NCBI GenBank assembly: GCA_017461235.1
Contig: JAFTYU010000013.1
Location: 51,014-115,013 of the forward strand
Origin: Clostridia bacterium
Lineage (GTDB): Bacteria; Bacillota; Clostridia; Oscillospirales; Acutalibacteraceae
DNA: 64,000 nt
Direction: 5' to 3'
Position 1 is the stretch's first letter, and the number at the start of each line of letters is the position of its first letter. This document shows positions 60,035 through 64,000 of the stretch, piece after piece. A model generated the notes under the pieces. That model was not told the DNA's origin. It saw nothing but the letters and a program-made list of their open reading frames with translations, and made no database searches. Position numbers and translations under genes: made by a program.

Positions 60035-62494
60035 ATGAAAAGATACCTACATATTGTTGTTTCATTGATTTTATGCATATCTTTTTGTTCAGCGTTGGCG
60101 GTTGATTCGTCAGCGGCACTTTCCGGTGACCTTGATGGTGACGGTAAGGTTACAACCGTAGATGCAAGAATTATTCTTCAGATAGCCGCAGGGCATATTA
60201 CCCCGACAACTGACCGGAAAAAACTTGCTGATATGAATGGTGACGGAGTCGTTTCAGTTGTTGATGCAAGGGAAGCGTTGTATGATGCTATCGGTAATTA
60301 CAGCGATTCTGAATATATTGCTCTTCTTCTGGACAAGGGCTTTCCTAAATCCTATGTTGAAGACTTGCTTGCACTTTATCGCAAATATCCCCAGTGGGAA
60401 TTTGAACCCTTTATAACCAATCTTGATTGGAATGAAGCGGTTAAAGGCGAAAGGACCCCGCATAATAAACAGTTGATTGAAAAGTCAGTTATAGCCGCTT
60501 ATAAATGTACTTGCAGTTCGTGTAATGGTGTTATTCAGGAAACGGGCGGATGGGTCAGTGCATCACAGACTGCGGTCGAACGCTATCTTGATCCACGCAA
60601 CTTTTTGACTGAGTACCACATTTTTCAGTTTGAATATAATGTTTACGAAGAAGGTCAGAATGTAGAAGTAATTGAATCTATACTCAAGGATACCTGGATG
60701 TATAACAGTTACATAACATATTATGACGGTCTCGGTAATGCAAAAACATACACATTGAACGGCAAAAAAATCAAATATTCTCAGGCAATACTTAATGCCG
60801 CGAAGGATAGTGGTGTAAGTGCGTATTACCTTGCTTCAAAAATAGTTCAGGAAGTGGGTTCTGATACATCATCCTATGCCACCGGCTCAAATGGCAAAGA
60901 ATGGCCTTATAACGGTATTTATAACTATTATAATATCGGTGCTAATAATGGTGCTCTTGACGGATTGAAATATGCTGACGGATATATGAAGACAAAGTCA
61001 TCTGCCACAATGTACAAGTCCGCTTCAGCATCGTCAGCGGTTGTAATAACCGTGCCTTCGGGAGCTTCGCTGGGTTATATATCTAAAAGCGGCGATTTTT
61101 ACCGTGTGAATGTCACTGTCAACGGCACGAAATACACAGGATACATTTCTGCATCAAACATATCTTTGTCCACATCATACGGCAGACCGTGGACGAATCC
61201 GTATCAGACTATTTATTATGGTGCTAAATATATTCATGAGTCTTTTTCGGAGCATCAGCCTACGGGATATCTGCAGAAATTCAACGTGAACCCTGCGTCG
61301 GGCAATTTGTATCATAATGAATATATGGCTAACGTCAGGGCGGCGGCATTCGAATCAGAGTCCACATATAACGCATATGTTGACTGTGGAATATTAAGTC
61401 AGAAAAAAGTTTTCTTAATACCCGTTTTCCGTAATATGCCTTACGGTGATTTATTGGAGTCGGAGCGGTTTACAGGCTCTGCTCCGGTTGTTTCCTGCAA
61501 TCTTACTACGTCTGATTCTGTTACTTTAACGTGGACCACACTTGAAGACGCCACAGGTTATCAGGTGTTTAAATACGATTCAAGTCAGTCAGAATATCAG
61601 TATATTAAAGCTACAACATCTAATTCATATACGGATGCTTCTCTCAAACAGGGCAAAACCGAGATTTACCGTGTAAGAGCCTATAAAAAAGATGCTTCCG
61701 GCAATAATATTTATTCATCATACAGCTCCAAGTTCTATGCAACTTGTTCGCCGTCTGCACCCGTCGGTTTAACAAAGGGAGCGGTTACATCGAGTTCTGC
61801 ATCTTTGAGTTGGAACGCCGTGTCAGGCTGTACGGGTTATGGAGTATATCGTTATGATGCGGTTTCAGGTGCTTATTCTAAAATTGGTTCTACCACGTCA
61901 ACATCTTATAAAGACACTTCCGTTTTGTCGGGTACTACATACAAATACAAAATAAAGGCCTATGTTAAAACTGAAAATATGAAGGCATGGTCATCGTATT
62001 CTTCAGCCCTTGAGATTGTAACAAGCGGAACAGCACCTACACAGATAGGCACCGTGAATGTAAGTGATTGGCTTAATATACGCAGTTCGCCGAGTACAAG
62101 CGGCTCGGTAGTTGTTCAGGTTGCTGACGGTCAGAAAATGTACATAATCGGCACAAGCGGTGACTGGTATAAGGTTACCTTCACGCTTGATGGTGAAATT
62201 TATACAGGTTATGCTCATTCGGATTACGTTACGGTTTCTGCTATTTCGCAAAAAGAAAGTTGTCCGTACACCGAACCTACCGCAACGGTCAAGGATGGTG
62301 ATTCAGGCACATCGGTCAAGTGGGTACAATGGTATTTATATAAATTGGGTTACCTTTCTGCATCGGATGTTGACGGAGACTTTGGTCCTACAACTTTGTC
62401 GGCGGTAAAGAAATTTCAGTCAGATAAATCTCTGACCGTTGACGGACTTGTGGGTTCGGGAACAAGAACTGCTTTGAAGAATGCTTATAAATAA
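60035..62494 (+). CDS. Secreted dockerin-glucosaminidase-SH3-FnIII-peptidoglycan-binding protein
   Basis: An 819-residue protein. In order: signal peptide (MKRYLHIVVSLILCISFCSALA); a dockerin-like pair of Ca-binding repeats at about 33-90 (GDLDGDGKVTTVDARIIL, ADMNGDGVVSVVDAREAL); a segment typical of clostridial glucosaminidases (FPKSYVEDLLALYRKYPQW...); a glucosaminidase domain (SAYYLASKIVQEVGSD...YNYYNIGAN...) carrying an inserted bacterial SH3 domain; two FnIII domains; a second SH3; and a peptidoglycan-binding domain 1 (GDSGTSVKWVQWYLYKLGYL...). AGGGAG precedes the ATG at 60035. It probably trims cell-wall glycan. A dockerin directly after the signal peptide is unusual. Confidence 0.88.
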   Translation: MKRYLHIVVSLILCISFCSALAVDSSAALSGDLDGDGKVTTVDARIILQIAAGHITPTTDRKKLADMNGDGVVSVVDAREALYDAIGNYSDSEYIALLLDKGFPKSYVEDLLALYRKYPQWEFEPFITNLDWNEAVKGERTPHNKQLIEKSVIAAYKCTCSSCNGVIQETGGWVSASQTAVERYLDPRNFLTEYHIFQFEYNVYEEGQNVEVIESILKDTWMYNSYITYYDGLGNAKTYTLNGKKIKYSQAILNAAKDSGVSAYYLASKIVQEVGSDTSSYATGSNGKEWPYNGIYNYYNIGANNGALDGLKYADGYMKTKSSATMYKSASASSAVVITVPSGASLGYISKSGDFYRVNVTVNGTKYTGYISASNISLSTSYGRPWTNPYQTIYYGAKYIHESFSEHQPTGYLQKFNVNPASGNLYHNEYMANVRAAAFESESTYNAYVDCGILSQKKVFLIPVFRNMPYGDLLESERFTGSAPVVSCNLTTSDSVTLTWTTLEDATGYQVFKYDSSQSEYQYIKATTSNSYTDASLKQGKTEIYRVRAYKKDASGNNIYSSYSSKFYATCSPSAPVGLTKGAVTSSSASLSWNAVSGCTGYGVYRYDAVSGAYSKIGSTTSTSYKDTSVLSGTTYKYKIKAYVKTENMKAWSSYSSALEIVTSGTAPTQIGTVNVSDWLNIRSSPSTSGSVVVQVADGQKMYIIGTSGDWYKVTFTLDGEIYTGYAHSDYVTVSAISQKESCPYTEPTATVKDGDSGTSVKWVQWYLYKLGYLSASDVDGDFGPTTLSAVKKFQSDKSLTVDGLVGSGTRTALKNAYK

Positions 62495-62495
62495 G

Positions 62496-62539
62496 AAAGG
62501 GGCTGTAAAAAAACGAAAGTTTTTTACAGCTCCTTTTTT
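62496..62539 (+). terminator. Terminator after the glucosaminidase gene
   Basis: AGGGGCTGTAAAAAA/TTTTTTACAGCTCCT stem followed by TTTTTT. Confidence 0.85.
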
Positions 62540-62540
62540 A

Positions 62541-62891
62541 GAGGATAGGAAAAAAGATGCAGAACGAACAAACTGAGCAAAACCAAGGCTAAAGCCTTGG
62601 TTTTGGTTACCCAAAGGCGTACAAAGGTACGTCGAGTGGCGAAGTTTGTTTGTAGTACAAAACGAAAAAATTTCTCTTAATTTTGGTTTTCACAAAAATG
62701 GGACTTTTACAGGCTTTAAAACCTGCAAAAGTCCCTTGATTTATATAGTTTTGTTCGGTCTGCGCTTTTTTTACATCCCTTTTAGTTGAAAATCAAGTTT
62801 TGGAGTTTATAAGCACGTGGTCTGTAACCGTTACAGGATGTAGGGCTTGCGTTTGTGTTATATGAGTATTTGCAGATTTAAGAATTCAGGC
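62541..62891. other. 350-base intergenic region with hairpins, no gene seen
   Basis: It holds AAAACCAAGGCT/AGCCTTGGTTTT (62579-62604), a CGTAC/GTACG hairpin (about 62618-62631) and a long imperfect stem GGGACTTTT...AAAAGTCCC (62700-62735) that could act as terminator on either strand. No coding frame with a ribosome site was found. Confidence 0.5.
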
Positions 62892-63908
62892 TTATAGCTC
62901 TATCCATAAAGCCGGGCGCACAGCATTATTATCATTGCTGACATCATCGCCACGTTCATAAATATCGCCGTCACCGAAGACTGCGGTATTAACATCCTGC
63001 GTTTTGCCGGGTGAGCGCAACCACCACCAACAGTTGCCGTCGGGGTTTTCCCAAGCTCCACGCGCAACTGCGTAATCCGTAGGCTTGCAAATTCGTTCAT
63101 TGTCAGCTTCAAAATATTTGTTTGCTTGGTTTATACTTAACAGAAACACCTTATCCTGTGTTGCGGCGCCGGGTGCCGTGTTATACGCGGGGTTCGTGTT
63201 ATCGGATACTGTTACGGTAGGAATTTTTGCTCTTTCTTCATCAGAAAAGGCAGTATTAAAAAAATCGTTATTTAACCACTTGCGCAACGAGCAGCTTTCC
63301 CAGCTAACATCTGCACAAACGGTGTTATATTGTTTACAATCAAGGGCGTGTTTGCTGATTATAAGAGCTTTGCCGTTTTTTACTTCAAGTATGAGCCACT
63401 CAATATCCTCTTTGCCGTCAGAGATATTGTTATTTTGTTCGTATGAACCGAAAAATATATAGTCTCCGGCGGTTGCCACCTTGATTTTTTCAATCTTGTA
63501 CGAGTCATAGATTGAGTCTGCTTTTTCGCAGCTGTCCTTGTAATCGTCTAATTCAATCAATATTTCATACGTCTCAACGATGCTTCCTGCATTCATCAGT
63601 GCCAAGGCATCATTGTATTTTTTGTTCGGTATGATAACGGCGTTTATAATAATAAGTAAAGCAATCACTGTACAGACGACAGGTGTTGCGATAATGAGAA
63701 TTTTCTTTTTAAACTTCCTGACGAGTTCATTTCTTTTATGTGTAGTTTCTGTAGTTAATGAAGACACCGTATTTTGTTCTCCGTTTTTAGTTTCCGCTGA
63801 AAAAGCTTCGCCGCGGCTGTTCGTTTGCTCTGTGTAATTGTCGGTAACTGCTTCGGTGCTGTTTGCTTCAAGTGTGTTGTCGTGCGATTTGCATTTAAAA
63901 ATTGACAT
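62892..63908 (-). CDS. DUF6273-type protein with one membrane helix
   Basis: A 338-residue protein. After a low-complexity polar N-terminus (about 1-75) comes one transmembrane helix (ILIIATPVVCTVIALLIIINAVII), then a short TPR-like pair of helices (KKYNDALALMNAGSIVETYEILIELDDYKDSCEKAD). The C-terminal domain has IFFGSYEQ, then SCSLRKWLNNDFFNTAFSDEE, and ends CWWWLRSPG...NAVRPALWIEL, the pattern of DUF6273. Its function is unknown. The ATG at 63908 has AGGAGA seven bases upstream; earlier in-frame ATGs lack a site. Confidence 0.82.
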   Translation of the reverse strand: MSIFKCKSHDNTLEANSTEAVTDNYTEQTNSRGEAFSAETKNGEQNTVSSLTTETTHKRNELVRKFKKKILIIATPVVCTVIALLIIINAVIIPNKKYNDALALMNAGSIVETYEILIELDDYKDSCEKADSIYDSYKIEKIKVATAGDYIFFGSYEQNNNISDGKEDIEWLILEVKNGKALIISKHALDCKQYNTVCADVSWESCSLRKWLNNDFFNTAFSDEERAKIPTVTVSDNTNPAYNTAPGAATQDKVFLLSINQANKYFEADNERICKPTDYAVARGAWENPDGNCWWWLRSPGKTQDVNTAVFGDGDIYERGDDVSNDNNAVRPALWIEL

Positions 63909-63975
63909 TTGAATGTCTCCTGACATTTTGATAATTCCTGCGATTTGCGTTATCTTACTGCCTTCTGTGATTCTC

Positions 63976-63999
63976 ACAACATAATCTGCATTATGTTGT
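63976..63999. repeat. Perfect palindrome at the window end
   Basis: ACAACATAAT-CTGC-ATTATGTTGT has 10-base perfect arms. It lies about 70 bases upstream of the DUF6273 gene and may be an operator, or a terminator of a gene beyond the window. Confidence 0.55.
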
Positions 64000-64000
64000 A

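Noticed and set aside
1-64000. CRISPR arrays
   Set aside because: No regularly spaced direct repeats or cas genes were seen; the repeats found are palindromic elements or protein repeats.

Overview
The window looks like a chromosome segment of an anaerobic, endospore-forming Clostridia member, probably an Oscillospiraceae/Ruminococcaceae-type gut bacterium. The reasons are moderate-to-low GC, strong AGGAGG-type ribosome sites with many UUG starts, a large Firmicutes-type SRP RNA, a YunB sporulation protein, indolepyruvate:ferredoxin oxidoreductase, a Gram-positive-type LexA box, dockerin modules and many secreted BspA-type leucine-rich-repeat (LRR_5) proteins. The genus cannot be fixed from the sequence alone.

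Layout. 0-10 kb: the end of a secreted Ig-like protein, two tandem giant LRR_5 surface proteins, dusB on the other strand, and a third secreted protein with InlB-type repeats. The three complete secreted proteins share a similar signal peptide and an unusual hydrophobic/amphipathic C-terminal tail. 10-17.5 kb: an FAD oxidoreductase, a YbaK-type deacylase, a broken four-helix-bundle gene, repeat-rich DNA, then a reverse-strand housekeeping block (tmRNA, smpB, recR, ybaB, dnaX, SRP RNA, yebC). 17.7-22.5 kb: a pair of M16 peptidase-like proteins, lgt and folD. 22.7-25.8 kb: a membrane-anchored LRR_5 protein. 25.9-29.7 kb, reverse strand: a hexuronate-type SDR, a sugar isomerase, a membrane-anchored unknown, rsmI and a phosphoribosyltransferase. 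29.8-37.5 kb: a DUF1643 protein, an acyl-CoA ligase-iorA-iorB operon (aryl pyruvate fermentation), yunB, apgM and another sugar isomerase.

37.57-53.64 kb is a compact prophage-like element. A leftward repressor/ImmA pair is separated by an operator region, including a LexA-like box, from one long rightward run: small proteins, TerL, portal, Prp protease, scaffold, N4-gp56-type capsid, connectors, tail or fibre proteins, an SGNH-hydrolase tail protein, holin and amidase-SPOR endolysin. I see no integrase, replication gene or tape measure. The capsid and putative scaffold both begin with an L27-like QFFA motif, and the element encodes its own Prp, the protease known to cut that motif. This is the most interesting mechanistic link in the window.

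53.6-64 kb: an LRR_5-dockerin protein whose stop codon abuts that of the endolysin, a polar amino-acid ABC transporter with a hairpin between the binding-protein gene and the permease gene, a GPH-type sugar transporter, a membrane protein, a large secreted dockerin-glucosaminidase-SH3-FnIII-peptidoglycan-binding protein, and a DUF6273-type membrane protein.
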